A stretch of 64,000 bases of DNA from Microcoleus sp. FACHB-831 (GTDB lineage Bacteria > Cyanobacteriota > Cyanobacteriia > Cyanobacteriales > FACHB-T130): assembly GCF_014695585.1 (NCBI RefSeq), contig NZ_JACJON010000067.1, positions 248,001 through 312,000 of the forward strand, written 5' to 3'. A program made the position numbers and the translations under genes. The notes under the pieces were generated by a model. It worked only from the letters and a program-made list of their open reading frames with translations. It was not told the DNA's origin and made no database searches. How positions within the stretch are numbered: the first letter of the stretch is position 1; each line of letters begins with the position of its first letter. Below, piece by piece: positions 8,476-17,706 of this stretch.

Positions 8476-10170
8476 TTAGTCTTTATTTTTACCCAGACGG
8501 AAGAATATCTGGCTGCGTTGGACGCCATCGGACGCACCTTGGGAAGTGAGACTTAGCGATCGCAGGTTGTCGAATAAGGGTTTACCGACAAGTTCGACAA
8601 AGGGCAATATTGGTACTTGGCGCTCTAAAAGCGACTGACTTGCAGCCCAGTCTACATAAAGATAGCCATTATTGGGAGTCGTGAAAGGCGCGATCGCATC
8701 TTTGAAATTACCACTAACTACAAGGGGATCGGAGCTTGCTTTAAGCGCTCGATCCATTGCTTCAATTGATGTTGTGAAAATTTCATATTTACCCGCTGTT
8801 GCGTGGACTCCCTGCACCTGAGCGTTTAGTACAACTGGGCCGTTTTGTTTACCTTCTTTGGTAGCAGTAGCAGTTGTCAGCTTTGTCCACGCAGAAATGT
8901 CTCTATCTTCGAGTGGTAGGGAACCAATGCTGAATCCCCGCTGTTTGGCAACAGCGTCCAAATGTTCAATTCCTGATTCTGCTTTATCAGATTTTTCTGC
9001 AACAAAAATCCAATCGGGATAGTTTCTATCTGGACGAGGTAATAAGGCTAAGGCGTACTCTCCTTCCACCCAGCTAAAAATATCAGCAGGTAGTTGAATT
9101 CCCCAACGATCCTGGAGGCTTGCTATTGATTGATTGAGGAATTGCGAGAGGGTATTGTCACCTGATAATGCAGGCTGCAACCGATCCCAAAGTTGATTGA
9201 GGTTGGTGCTGGCGGCGACAAACCCGCTTGTTTGCGGTATGTATTGTAAGGCGGCTACTGGTTGAGAAAGGGTTGGGGTAGTAGCGGTTATTTTTTCATT
9301 ACTTCCCCCCAGCAGTGCTGTTTCTGCGAGAATTCCTTGGTTGTTGAGCGAAAGGGCGATCGCCAGACTTTCATAGCCTTTTGGTGCTAGAGAGGCTGAG
9401 TTATTTCCTATGCGTTCAGTCAGTGCGGGTAGATTCACAAAACTGAGGGCAATTCGAGGCTGGGTAATGCTCTGCAATGCCAGTTGGTAGGAACTAGAAT
9501 TACTCAGGCTGAGAGTAGGAGCTTGGACGTTATTAATGGCATCTCGCAGCACTTTGGGATCGTTGGCAAATAAGACAAAGCGATCGCCGACAACTGCGCT
9601 AGCTACAGACTTTTTCTTTTCTGACGTTTGATTTTTGTAAATCAGCTTAACGCCTTGGTATTGTTCAAAGACTAAATCTGTTTCTAATTCAGATTGTTTT
9701 TGCCAGAAGAGTTGTACAAACTCTTTACTCTTTTCGGGATCTTTAGTTGTGGCTGCAAGCAGATACCCTGGCTGCTTGCCATTCTGCGCTTCCCGGTCAA
9801 AATCTAAGGTGGTAACGGCTAGAGTTATTTCGTCACCCAGCCAGGGTTGGATATCGCGCTGGTAGTCTACGCCAGTGTTAGCGAGTAAGTTTTGTTTGAG
9901 TTCGTCTAGGTCCAAACGCGATCGCTTGCCTTCTCCAAGACTGGCTACAATCTTCTCAAACCCATCTAAGCGGTCTGGATTGACCAACAAAGATACCATA
10001 GCGGGAGCTTGTGAAGGCACAAACATGGCAGCCTCCGGGGTCGCCGTCTCTCCCCCCCCCAGTAGATTGAGCGGACTTCGGTTCGTCAGCCAGTAAAATC
10101 CACCAGCACTAATTAAGAGCAGCACTACGACGCCAGCTGCTAGGGCATAGAAAAACGAGCTACGCTTCAT
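8476..10170 (-). CDS. DUF3352 domain-containing protein
   Basis: A 564-residue protein of a family widespread in cyanobacteria, function unknown. One N-terminal membrane anchor (FFYALAAGVVVLLLISAGGFYWL, about residues 6-28) follows a short basic start, and the rest is predicted to lie outside the cytoplasm. It has family hallmarks such as AAMFVPSQAPAMVSLLVNP, LLAATTKDPEKSKEF, GDRFVLFANDPKVL and the late repeat-like GKYEIFTTSIEAMDRAL. It is monocistronic by spacing. Confidence 0.85.
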   Translation of the reverse strand: MKRSSFFYALAAGVVVLLLISAGGFYWLTNRSPLNLLGGGETATPEAAMFVPSQAPAMVSLLVNPDRLDGFEKIVASLGEGKRSRLDLDELKQNLLANTGVDYQRDIQPWLGDEITLAVTTLDFDREAQNGKQPGYLLAATTKDPEKSKEFVQLFWQKQSELETDLVFEQYQGVKLIYKNQTSEKKKSVASAVVGDRFVLFANDPKVLRDAINNVQAPTLSLSNSSSYQLALQSITQPRIALSFVNLPALTERIGNNSASLAPKGYESLAIALSLNNQGILAETALLGGSNEKITATTPTLSQPVAALQYIPQTSGFVAASTNLNQLWDRLQPALSGDNTLSQFLNQSIASLQDRWGIQLPADIFSWVEGEYALALLPRPDRNYPDWIFVAEKSDKAESGIEHLDAVAKQRGFSIGSLPLEDRDISAWTKLTTATATKEGKQNGPVVLNAQVQGVHATAGKYEIFTTSIEAMDRALKASSDPLVVSGNFKDAIAPFTTPNNGYLYVDWAASQSLLERQVPILPFVELVGKPLFDNLRSLSLTSQGASDGVQRSQIFFRLGKNKD

Positions 10171-10321
10171 GTTGCAAATCCAGACTCCGCGATCGCAATC
10201 AGCTAGAGATAATCCATAGGCCAGAACCTATTATTTCAGTTCAGTGGCCTTCCCACATATTAAGATGTCCTTATTGATTGTTATTGGCAACGCTGTCTAG
10301 TTAACCTCTCCCCACAGCCTG

Positions 10322-10681
10322 ATGTCAGCCCAATTTTTCACTAATTCCATTCCCCAGATTAGCGTAGATGAGCTAGCAGCTCGCATGGCTTCTTCCCCCG
10401 ATGGGCTGCAACTGCTGGATGTGCGAGAGCCTCAAGAACTAGAGCTAGCTCATCTCGACGGCTTCGCCAACTTACCTTTAAGCGAATTTGCCGAATGGTC
10501 TGGCCAAATCCAGCATCGCTTCGACCCCCACGCGGAGACGCTTGTACTCTGCCATCACGGTATCCGCTCTGCCCAAATGTGTCAGTGGCTAACCGCTCAG
10601 GGCTTCACCAATGTCAAAAATATCGCTGGTGGAATCGATGCTTACTCGCTGATGGTCGATCGTAATATTCCTCGCTACTAA
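10322..10681 (+). CDS. Rhodanese-domain sulfurtransferase
   Basis: A 119-residue single-domain rhodanese. It has LLDVREPQELELAHLDG (about 36-52) and the active-site loop CHHGIRSAQM with the catalytic Cys near residue 80, ending in the typical GGIDAYSLMVDRNIPRY. It would carry persulfide sulfur between donors and thiol acceptors; the physiological acceptor cannot be told from sequence. The ATG at 10322 is directly upstream of a short N-terminal strand. It is 150 nt from the divergent DUF3352 gene. Confidence 0.92.
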   Translation: MSAQFFTNSIPQISVDELAARMASSPDGLQLLDVREPQELELAHLDGFANLPLSEFAEWSGQIQHRFDPHAETLVLCHHGIRSAQMCQWLTAQGFTNVKNIAGGIDAYSLMVDRNIPRY

Positions 10682-11036
10682 GCATCTGTTGAGTGTAAAT
10701 CCCTGCTAAGCATTCGTACACCCCGTCGGAGGGGAGGATGCTAACGCATTACCCACGCTCTGCGGCTATATAGAGCCGTTAGGGAAACTGCTGTAGCTCT
10801 TGCTGGGGAAAAGACAGCAGCCATTATTTTGATTTAACCTGAATATATAAGCCTTACTGAAAGCCGCGCTTTTGGCTCTTGTTAATTTAGTCATGCTCTT
10901 AGGTATACATTGGCTAGCTGTCACTGCTGGACTGGTTTAGCAGGAATGCTGGCTTATAATCTTTTCTTAATAAGGATTTCGCAGAATCGTTAATTTTTTT
11001 AAAACCTGATTAAATTGAGCTGACGCTCCAAAAGTT
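10682..11036. other. Intergenic region upstream of hrcA
   Basis: No gene seen. I looked for a CIRCE operator (TTAGCACTC-N9-GAGTGCTAA) and did not find one, so hrcA does not appear to be autoregulated through a full CIRCE here. Confidence 0.5.
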
Positions 11037-12152
11037 ATGCAAGTGAGTCTGACCGATCGGCAACAACGCATTCTGTGGGCTACTGTCCGTCACTATATTG
11101 CGACGGCGGAGCCTGTTGGCTCGAAAGCTTTGGTGGACGAATACAATCTGCGTGTTAGCCCAGCAACGATTCGCACTGCTATGGGCGTTTTAGAAAAAGC
11201 TGGTTTGCTATATCAACCCCACACTTCGGCTGGACGAATTCCTTCTGATTCGGGCTATCGCATTTATGTTGACAACCTAATAATGCCTTCGGATGACTTA
11301 GGGCTGAAGGTAGAGCAGTTGTTCGCAAAGCGGCTAAATTGGGAAAATTCAAGTTTTGAAGCATTGCTACACGGCGCGGCGCAAATCTTGGCGACGCTGA
11401 GTGGGTATATTACTTTGATTACGATGCCTCAGCCTCGTACTGCACGGTTGCGGCATTTGCAGTTGGTGCAGATAGATCCGGGCCGGGTGATGCTGATTGT
11501 GGTTACAGATGCTTATGAAACGCAGTCTGTGTTGATGGAGTTGCCCAAGCCGGAGTCAGATGCAACGCCACGCGATGCGGAGATTGTGGAGAGGGAGTTG
11601 CAAATTTTGTCGAACTTTTTGAACACTCAGTTGAGGGAGCGATCGCTCTCGGAATTGGCGACGCTAGATTGGAGCGAGTTAGATCGACAATTTGAATGCT
11701 ATGGCGATTTCCTGAAAACTTTGCTCGCAGAATTAACTCGTCGCAGTCAGCCGCCAACTTCGACGCCGATTATGATTCGTGGCGTGTCGGAGGTGTTGCG
11801 TCAGCCAGAATTTTCCGAGTTGCAGCAAGTCCAGATGCTTTTGCACCTATTGGAAGAGGAACAAGACCAGCTTTGGCCTTTAATCTTTGAATTGCCTACA
11901 CCATATGTTTCAGGTGGGGCTGGTATGCCACAACAGTCTCAACAAAAGCGGGTTAAGGTGCGTATTGGCACGGAAAATCCTTTGGAACCAATGCGTACTT
12001 GTACGCTAATTTCTGCAACTTACAGGCAAGGGTCGGTTCCGGTGGGGAGTGTGGGTGTGTTGGGGCCAACGCGGATGGTATACGAAAATGCGATCGCCCT
12101 TGTTGAAGCCGCAGCAGATTTTCTTTCTGATGCCCTCTCTCAAACCGCTTAA
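11037..12152 (+). CDS. hrcA: Heat-inducible transcriptional repressor HrcA
   Basis: A 371-residue repressor that binds CIRCE operators upstream of groE-type chaperonin genes and needs GroEL to stay active. The N-terminal winged helix is clear: [28 protein letters not shown], then [39 protein letters not shown]. The C-terminal part has [15 protein letters not shown] and [21 protein letters not shown], typical of the HrcA effector domain. It is full length. No groESL or dnaK genes are nearby, unlike the Gram-positive arrangement, but this is usual in cyanobacteria. Confidence 0.95.
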   Translation: MQVSLTDRQQRILWATVRHYIATAEPVGSKALVDEYNLRVSPATIRTAMGVLEKAGLLYQPHTSAGRIPSDSGYRIYVDNLIMPSDDLGLKVEQLFAKRLNWENSSFEALLHGAAQILATLSGYITLITMPQPRTARLRHLQLVQIDPGRVMLIVVTDAYETQSVLMELPKPESDATPRDAEIVERELQILSNFLNTQLRERSLSELATLDWSELDRQFECYGDFLKTLLAELTRRSQPPTSTPIMIRGVSEVLRQPEFSELQQVQMLLHLLEEEQDQLWPLIFELPTPYVSGGAGMPQQSQQKRVKVRIGTENPLEPMRTCTLISATYRQGSVPVGSVGVLGPTRMVYENAIALVEAAADFLSDALSQTA

Positions 12153-12196
12153 TTAAGCTATGAGCTACTACTCTTTTCTCCTCATTCCTCAGTTTT

Positions 12197-12877
12197 ATGG
12201 CTAGAAAAATTGCATTTTGGTTGCTGTGGGTCGGGTTTGTCAGTTATGCCTTTTTTTTAGCCCCTCCCAATCAACCAGATACGTTTGAACTAATTAAGGA
12301 TCTTTCAACTGGCAAGTGGGAAGGTATCAACACCCTGATTGTGTCGCTATTTAATATCATGGGTGTCTGGCCGATAATCTACAGTTGCTTGCTATTTATT
12401 GATGGCAAAGGACAAAAAATACCAGCGTGGCCTTTTGCTTTGCTCTCTTTTGGGGTGGGGGCATTTGCTATCTTGCCTTATCTGGCGCTACGGGAACGGA
12501 AACGAGAATTTATTGGGCAAAAGAATCTGTTTTTGAAACTGTTAGATTCTCGCTGGACTGGTGTTGCTTTAACTATAGGCGCGATCGCTTTGGTTGCTTA
12601 TGGTTTGCAGGGAGCAAATTGGGCAGATTATGTTCAACAGTTCCAAACCAGCCGTTTCATCCATGTAATGAGTCTGGATTTCTGCCTGCTGTGTTTGTTA
12701 TTTCCAGCACTTTTGGGCGATGACATGGCGCGGCGGGGCATAAACAATTCCGCACTTTTTTGGGCAGTTTCTCTCTTGCCTCTTTTTGGCCCTTTGGCGT
12801 ATTTGTGCTTGCGCCCTCCTACGCCAGAAAGCAGTGCCGATGTAGTCAGCCCTAAGCAGCAAGCAGCTTCAACTTAA
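12197..12877 (+). CDS. DUF2834-like membrane protein, paralogue 1 of 3
   Basis: A 226-residue multi-spanning membrane protein of unknown function, first of three tandem paralogues. Shared landmarks: MARKIAFWLLWVGFVSYAFFLAPP at the start, WPIIYSCLLFIDG, ILPYLALRE, LLDSRWTGVAL, MSLDFCLLCLLFPALLGDDMARRG and a final LFGPLAYLCLRPP. About six hydrophobic segments are visible. Homologues occur in cyanobacteria and plastids; the DUF2834 assignment is from memory of these motifs. It starts 44 nt after hrcA, so read-through from hrcA is possible. Confidence 0.75.
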   Translation: MARKIAFWLLWVGFVSYAFFLAPPNQPDTFELIKDLSTGKWEGINTLIVSLFNIMGVWPIIYSCLLFIDGKGQKIPAWPFALLSFGVGAFAILPYLALRERKREFIGQKNLFLKLLDSRWTGVALTIGAIALVAYGLQGANWADYVQQFQTSRFIHVMSLDFCLLCLLFPALLGDDMARRGINNSALFWAVSLLPLFGPLAYLCLRPPTPESSADVVSPKQQAAST

Positions 12878-12968
12878 CTACTTATACTTGACCAGAGACA
12901 GACGCCAACTCTTTTGGTTCTACTTTAAATTTAGTTGAGCCAGAAGTGTGAAATCATCGGTCAAGTTT

Positions 12969-13652
12969 ATGGGTAGAAAAATTGCTTTGTGGTTGGTATG
13001 GGTTGGATTTATAGCCTATGTTTTGCTGCTGGCTCCTCCATTTCACTTGGAAGAAACACTGACGCTGATTAAAAATTTATTAACCCTTCAGTGGGCAGAT
13101 ATCAACGCAATTATCCTGACAATATTCTCCCTAGTAGGCATCTGGCTGCAAATTTACTGCTGTCTGATGTTCATTGATGGCAGAATGCAAAATATACGTG
13201 CATGGCCTTTTCTTTTAGCAGCAGTGGGAACGGGAGTTATTGGGCTGTTACCTTATTTAGCATTGCGCGAACCCAATCAAGAGTTTTCTGGACGAAAAGA
13301 TGGTTTGCTGAAGCTTGTTGACTCGCGCTCGACAGGAGTGGTTTTATTATTAAGTACGGTGGTATTGCTTGCCTACGGCTTGTTTGTTGGAGATTGGGAA
13401 GATTTTATTGCTCAATTTCAAAGCGATCGCTTTATTAATGGCATGAGTTTGGCGGTTTGTCTGTTCGCCGTTGTATTCCCGACGCTTTTGGGCGATGATA
13501 TGGCTCGTCGCGGTTTAAATAATTCTGGACTGTTTTGGACAGTAGCTTTAGTTCCGTTACTTGGCCCGCTTGCCTATCTTTGTCTGCGTCCGCCTTTGCC
13601 CGAAAGTAGCGATCGCTCCGTACAGCAGACTGTTACCAGCACTATGCGATAG
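12969..13652 (+). CDS. DUF2834-like membrane protein, paralogue 2 of 3
   Basis: A 227-residue paralogue of the preceding gene with MGRKIALWLVWVGFIAYVLLLAPP, LQIYCCLMFIDG, LLPYLALRE, LVDSRSTGVVL, FPTLLGDDMARRG and LLGPLAYLCLRPP. An in-frame GTG at 12948 would add seven residues (MKSSVKF), but alignment with the other two copies puts the start at ATG 12969. It is 91 nt downstream of paralogue 1. Differences cluster in the loops, while the LLGDDMARRG segment is nearly invariant and is probably functional. Confidence 0.75.
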   Translation: MGRKIALWLVWVGFIAYVLLLAPPFHLEETLTLIKNLLTLQWADINAIILTIFSLVGIWLQIYCCLMFIDGRMQNIRAWPFLLAAVGTGVIGLLPYLALREPNQEFSGRKDGLLKLVDSRSTGVVLLLSTVVLLAYGLFVGDWEDFIAQFQSDRFINGMSLAVCLFAVVFPTLLGDDMARRGLNNSGLFWTVALVPLLGPLAYLCLRPPLPESSDRSVQQTVTSTMR

Positions 13653-13708
13653 TGCAAGGTAGCGCATGGGTTGGTTTTAATATCTAACACTGTATCTAGC
13701 TTCAAGAT

Positions 13709-13746
13709 AGGCTGGCAAACTCAGCAATTTATATAATTGCCAGCCT
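13709..13746 (+). terminator. Stem-loop after paralogue 2
   Basis: AGGCTGGCAA (13709-13718) and TTGCCAGCCT (13737-13746) form a 10-bp stem with an 18-nt loop about 55 nt after the stop. No T-run follows, so it may be an end-protecting hairpin rather than an efficient terminator. Confidence 0.45.
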
Positions 13747-13802
13747 GACTAAGAAGCGTGGGGAATAAGCTTGAGTATGGTCGTGAAGTAGAATCTCGCT
13801 AT

Positions 13803-13949
13803 TCAAATCCAATTTAGGTAAGCGACAAAACCGAGCATAGCCAAGCGCTCGTTCCAAACTTCTGACTGGGGAGCAAATTCAAACTCAAAGCCCTTGCGCT
13901 CTTTTTTCTTCACTGAGGTTTCAGTTGCATTGCTGGTAGAAGTTTCCAT
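13803..13949 (-). CDS. Short HLIP-like (chlorophyll a/b-binding) peptide, apparently truncated
   Basis: A 48-residue ORF. It starts at ATG 13949, preceded by GAGGG at about 10 nt. The N-terminus is Thr/Lys-rich, followed by FEFEFAPQSEVWNERLAMLGF. The E-x-x-N-x-R pattern with RLAMLGF is the chlorophyll-binding signature of high-light-inducible proteins, in which the hydrophobic helix then runs on for about 15 more residues (ELITG type). Here it stops after VAYLNWI. It is therefore either a remnant or a shortened form. It lies opposite to, and between, membrane paralogues 2 and 3. Confidence 0.65.
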   Translation of the reverse strand: METSTSNATETSVKKKERKGFEFEFAPQSEVWNERLAMLGFVAYLNWI

Positions 13950-14256
13950 TGTGGATTTCCCTCAATAAGCTTGTTATGCATTTCATGCTATTGAACCATC
14001 ACTATATATTTATCTGCCTATAGTCCTAAACTTCACACAATCCTAAAGGACGATATTGAATTTTTATGGTATAAGGTGCGTAGCGCGTGCAGTATTGTCG
14101 CCTGTCTAGGCGGGCTATGCTCATACCCCTTACCAGAAGCTTGTGAAATGTATCAGCCTTTACTAGAGCCAGATTTGACTTAAGAGAGACGTGGGGCTAG
14201 ATACCTCTTATTTAGAATTTGTTGACTGAGAAGAGTTAAATCATCAATTCAAGGCT

Positions 14257-14970
14257 ATGGGCAGAAAATTGCTCTTGTGGTTGATATGGGTGGTATTTAC
14301 GGGCTATACAGTGTGGCTGGCTCCCCTCGATCGACCAGATACATGGCCCTTAGTGCAAAGGTTGTTAACGTTTAAGTTCGCAGAAGTTAATGCGATTTTA
14401 ATGGCAATATTCTGGCTAATGGGCGTGTGGCCGATGATTTATGCGTGCTTGATGTTTGCCGACGGCAAAATTCAAGATTTCCGTATTTGGCCTTATTTCA
14501 TAGGGTCAAATGGAATAGGAGTAATTTGCCTCATTCCCTATTTGATACTTCGTAAATCTAATCCAAAATTCACCGCTTATAAGGATACTTTACTAAAAAT
14601 ATTAGATTCACGATTGACAGGGTTGGCTCTGCTTTTAATTACGATTGTGTTAGTTGGTTACGCCATAAATGCTGGAAACTGGGGAGATTATGTTGAACAA
14701 TTCCAAAGCACGGAATTTGTTCACTTGATAAGTATAGATTTTTGTTTAATGTGCTTAATATTTCCGCTCACATCATTATTTGATGACGATATGGCTCGCC
14801 GGGGTATTAAGGATGGGCGAATTTTTTGGGCAGTGGCGATAGTTCCTTTATTTGGCCCTTTGGCTTATCTATGTTTGCGCCCTAATTTGCCAGAATTTAG
14901 TACAAAAACAAGTAAGGTGGGCAGTGCCCACCCTACAAGTAGCTCGTTATGGTTGGATACGCAAGGTTAA
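14257..14970 (+). CDS. DUF2834-like membrane protein, paralogue 3 of 3
   Basis: A 237-residue paralogue: MGRKLLLWLIWVVFTGYTVWLAP, WPMIYACLMFADG, LIPYLILRK, LLDSRLTGLAL, LFDDDMARRG and LFGPLAYLCLRP. It is separated from copy 2 by about 600 nt containing the HLIP-like ORF. Its C-terminus differs from the others. After LPEFSTKTS the frame reads through a GTGGGC palindrome, giving KVGSAHPT and then an unrelated SSSLWLDTQG that overlaps, tail to tail, the last 24 nt of the minus-strand VIT/vWA gene. The original stop was probably lost when the palindrome inserted. Confidence 0.75.
   Translation: MGRKLLLWLIWVVFTGYTVWLAPLDRPDTWPLVQRLLTFKFAEVNAILMAIFWLMGVWPMIYACLMFADGKIQDFRIWPYFIGSNGIGVICLIPYLILRKSNPKFTAYKDTLLKILDSRLTGLALLLITIVLVGYAINAGNWGDYVEQFQSTEFVHLISIDFCLMCLIFPLTSLFDDDMARRGIKDGRIFWAVAIVPLFGPLAYLCLRPNLPEFSTKTSKVGSAHPTSSSLWLDTQG
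14912..14936. repeat. GTGGGC palindrome inside the paralogue-3 coding end
   Basis: GTAAGGTGGGCA (14912-14923) and TGCCCACCCTAC (14925-14936) form a 12-bp imperfect stem. The same core occurs at 5587-5609 and 44102-44123, so this is a dispersed palindromic element. Here it is translated. Confidence 0.7.
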
Positions 14971-17388
14971 GCGGACTGTACTATTAGCAGATGGAGGAAC
15001 GCGCCAGGTTGTGAGCGATCGCTTAATTAATTTCACAACCGTCGGTTCTTTCAATGTTGAAGCTTCCTCATCCAACATAATTCGACTTACACGACCTTTG
15101 CGGACTGCGAATTCAAAGACAATTTCCCCACTAAAACCTGTGGGAATATTTAGTTGTTGCAGGTGGTGAGTCACAGCATCAATCGCCGCTTTATCCAATC
15201 CCGTTACGCTGACAACTTGCAATCTGAGATTGTTAGTTGTTGGTGTTGCGATCGCTTCCTCCTCTGAACCGTCAATCATCCCAGGCGATATTAAAGTGAT
15301 ATCAAATTCATCCGCTAAGCCTTGCGCTGGTTTAATTGATCTCCTTACCACATCTTGCCTTAGCAGCCCGCGCACAGCCTCTTTAGCTTTGCCGATCCCC
15401 CCTGAAGCCTTGGGTGCTGGTGCGGCTGGGCGTCGTAGCTCCAGCTCCAGGTATTGGGGGTCACTACCAGTGAGTTCAGTTCGGTCATATTTGGGCGCTG
15501 GCTGGCCTGAGTAGAGATTTTTGCTCGCAATACCAAGACTAGCAGCAGGGGGAACAGGAATCCCTTGGTAGCTGACGCCTTCGGGCATTTCTACTGGCAC
15601 GTTCATCGATAGGGATTCGCTTTCTGGATTGACGCGCACGTCATCACTCACAGCAACAAAAGCGGTGTATTGTGACAACAGTTGATAAGTCAAAGCTGTA
15701 TCTGTAACAGCATCTACTCCAGCTTTGGTTTCAACGCCGAACATTTGTTTCATCAAGTCTTTAATTCGGGCACGTCCCCAAAGTTGAGCGATCGCAGTAT
15801 TGCCAGCTTCCGCAAAACTGAGATTAAAAGTCTTTTTATACTGACTTCCACCTGCTGCAATACCGTTGATGTGTAGGGTTCCAGCAGTGCGATCGCTCTT
15901 TCTACCAAACAAAACTAACGGTTGTTCTGCAAACAAATCTGGCAATATTGTAGGGTAAATTGTCGGATCTTCCCCACCACCTTCCCAGCTAACTTGAATA
16001 TTAGTCAGCACTGGGTTATTAATTTGCCGGAAGAACTTTTCTGCTACTTCCTGGGTTGGTTCATCCTGACGAACAATTTGACAAGTTCCCCGCCCAATTT
16101 CTGCAATGCGATTCAATAAGAAGCGGTTAGGAGAACTACCAACGCCGAAACTATAAAGGCGATTTCCCTGTTTCAGTTCCCGCTGAACTTCTGCTAAAAT
16201 TTCGTTATCGTTGCCAATGTAGCCATCAGTTAACAGCACGATACTCCGCAAACGTCCCGCTGGTTCTGCTGGGAAGTTCATAACTGCGCGAATGCCATTT
16301 AGCAAGTAAGTACCGCCATTAGCTTGCAGTTGATTAACATATTTAATTGCCTTTGCGCGATTTTCTGGAGTATTCGGCAAGGGGGCTGGAGATAGCTGAG
16401 TTGTAATATCGCAAAAATCGATAATTGTGAAAGTGTCGTTGGGATTTAATCCATTAATAAAGCGGCGCATTAATTCCTGACATTTTATCAGCGGATCGCC
16501 CATTTGCGAACCGGATGTATCCATCAGGAATACGACATCTTTGGGTACAATTTCATCGGTACGATATTCTAAGGCGGGAATTAGATAAATTGCGAAATGT
16601 CCGCCGCGTTCGTCTGATTGTTTTAGTACTGTTGCTTGAGTGTTATCGCCAGCAACTTGATAGCGCAGAATTAAATCTTTGTTGGGGATTGTATCTTCTC
16701 CGCCCAACTTTACGCGCACAATTTGTCCTTCGTATTCTATGCGTAATTGGTGGGAAGGCGATCGCACATCTCTAATCGTTACCCCTGCATCAATTTCTAC
16801 CGTGACGCCGATATCCCCGCGCGATCGCGTTCCTTCTGGCATTATAGGTGGAGTGATGCGCGAAGCGTCTGGAACTTGGTCTGTATCGCCACTTCTATCA
16901 ATAGGCGTACCGGGGATAAACCTTGGCCCCACTACCATTGGGAATACAAATTCATAGTCGCCGCCTTCAAATTTTAGGCTGTCGGTGTAGCGAATGGTGA
17001 CATCAATTTGTTCCCCAGGTTTGATATTAGCAAGCGATTGGGTAAAGATGTTATCTCGTTCTTGTTCTAATAGTCCAGCGGTGCGTCCTTGTTGTTTGGC
17101 TTGTTCGTAAATTTGTTGGGCTTCTTCGCGTTTTTTGATGTTACCTGTGATGATGCGATCGCCTAATATAATTTCCATGTCATCCACCGCCGCTTCATCT
17201 GGCAAGGGAAACACATAGACTGCTTCTAAAGGCTTAGTGAAGGGATTTTCAAAACTCTGCGTCACCTCAACTCGCGAGATATTTCCAGCGATTTTGGCGC
17301 TAACTTCTGTATGTTTTAGCGGAAAGACTAGCTGCTGTCCTTCACGATCTTTGACATACAAACCCGGTGTGGTAGTAGGCATGGGCAT
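14947..17388 (-). CDS. VIT domain plus von Willebrand factor A domain protein
   Basis: An 813-residue protein. The VIT domain covers about residues 10-140 (FPLKHTEVSAKIAGNISRVEV, YVFPLPDEAAVDDMEI, IFTQSLANIKPGEQIDV). The vWA domain follows from about 283, with the metal-site motif DTSGSQ near 289 and LLTDGYIGND later. A Pro/Ala-rich linker (RRPAAPAPKASGG) leads to a C-terminal domain (GFSGEIVFEFAVRKGRVSRI...LTLRIQP) like TonB/AgmX-type ends. There is no clear signal peptide. Such proteins resemble inter-alpha-trypsin inhibitor heavy chains and bind protein partners; the role in cyanobacteria is unknown. Confidence 0.88.
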   Translation of the reverse strand: MPMPTTTPGLYVKDREGQQLVFPLKHTEVSAKIAGNISRVEVTQSFENPFTKPLEAVYVFPLPDEAAVDDMEIILGDRIITGNIKKREEAQQIYEQAKQQGRTAGLLEQERDNIFTQSLANIKPGEQIDVTIRYTDSLKFEGGDYEFVFPMVVGPRFIPGTPIDRSGDTDQVPDASRITPPIMPEGTRSRGDIGVTVEIDAGVTIRDVRSPSHQLRIEYEGQIVRVKLGGEDTIPNKDLILRYQVAGDNTQATVLKQSDERGGHFAIYLIPALEYRTDEIVPKDVVFLMDTSGSQMGDPLIKCQELMRRFINGLNPNDTFTIIDFCDITTQLSPAPLPNTPENRAKAIKYVNQLQANGGTYLLNGIRAVMNFPAEPAGRLRSIVLLTDGYIGNDNEILAEVQRELKQGNRLYSFGVGSSPNRFLLNRIAEIGRGTCQIVRQDEPTQEVAEKFFRQINNPVLTNIQVSWEGGGEDPTIYPTILPDLFAEQPLVLFGRKSDRTAGTLHINGIAAGGSQYKKTFNLSFAEAGNTAIAQLWGRARIKDLMKQMFGVETKAGVDAVTDTALTYQLLSQYTAFVAVSDDVRVNPESESLSMNVPVEMPEGVSYQGIPVPPAASLGIASKNLYSGQPAPKYDRTELTGSDPQYLELELRRPAAPAPKASGGIGKAKEAVRGLLRQDVVRRSIKPAQGLADEFDITLISPGMIDGSEEEAIATPTTNNLRLQVVSVTGLDKAAIDAVTHHLQQLNIPTGFSGEIVFEFAVRKGRVSRIMLDEEASTLKEPTVVKLIKRSLTTWRVPPSANSTVRLTLRIQP

Positions 17389-17706
17389 TTCCCTCCTAGT
17401 CTTGGGCAGTTCGCTCCATGCTAGCCTCGAAGCAATTGCAACTACGAGTAAAATTTAAAAAATATTAACAATTTGGCGGATTTATTCCCGTTATCTGGTA
17501 GCGCTTGGGTTCATATATGCGATTTTTAAGCAAAGCGATCGCGCTAGAGTCTCCCTTAGCCAAGATGCTACTCTGGGGAAGGCTTCGGCTATAGCACGAC
17601 ATTTGAACGCCAATTGGTATAAGTAAAAAAAACCAGCTGATGGCGACAGCTGGCTACGAGAGGAGAGTCATAAATTAAAAATTAAAATTTAGATCGGCGG
17701 CATTTA
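17389..17706. other. Intergenic region
   Basis: Contains the terminator at 17625-17653 and AT-rich heptamer-like sequence (AAATTAAAAATTAAAATTT, about 17672-17690). No gene seen. Confidence 0.5.
17625..17653 (-). terminator. Rho-independent terminator of the secreted-protein gene
   Basis: Read on the minus strand, CCAGCTG and CAGCTGG (17653-17647 and 17639-17633) form a 7-bp stem followed by eight T (17632-17625). It lies about 55 nt after the stop at 17707. Confidence 0.75.

Noticed and set aside
10682-11036. CIRCE operator before hrcA
   Set aside because: The TTAGCACTC-N9-GAGTGCTAA pattern is not present.
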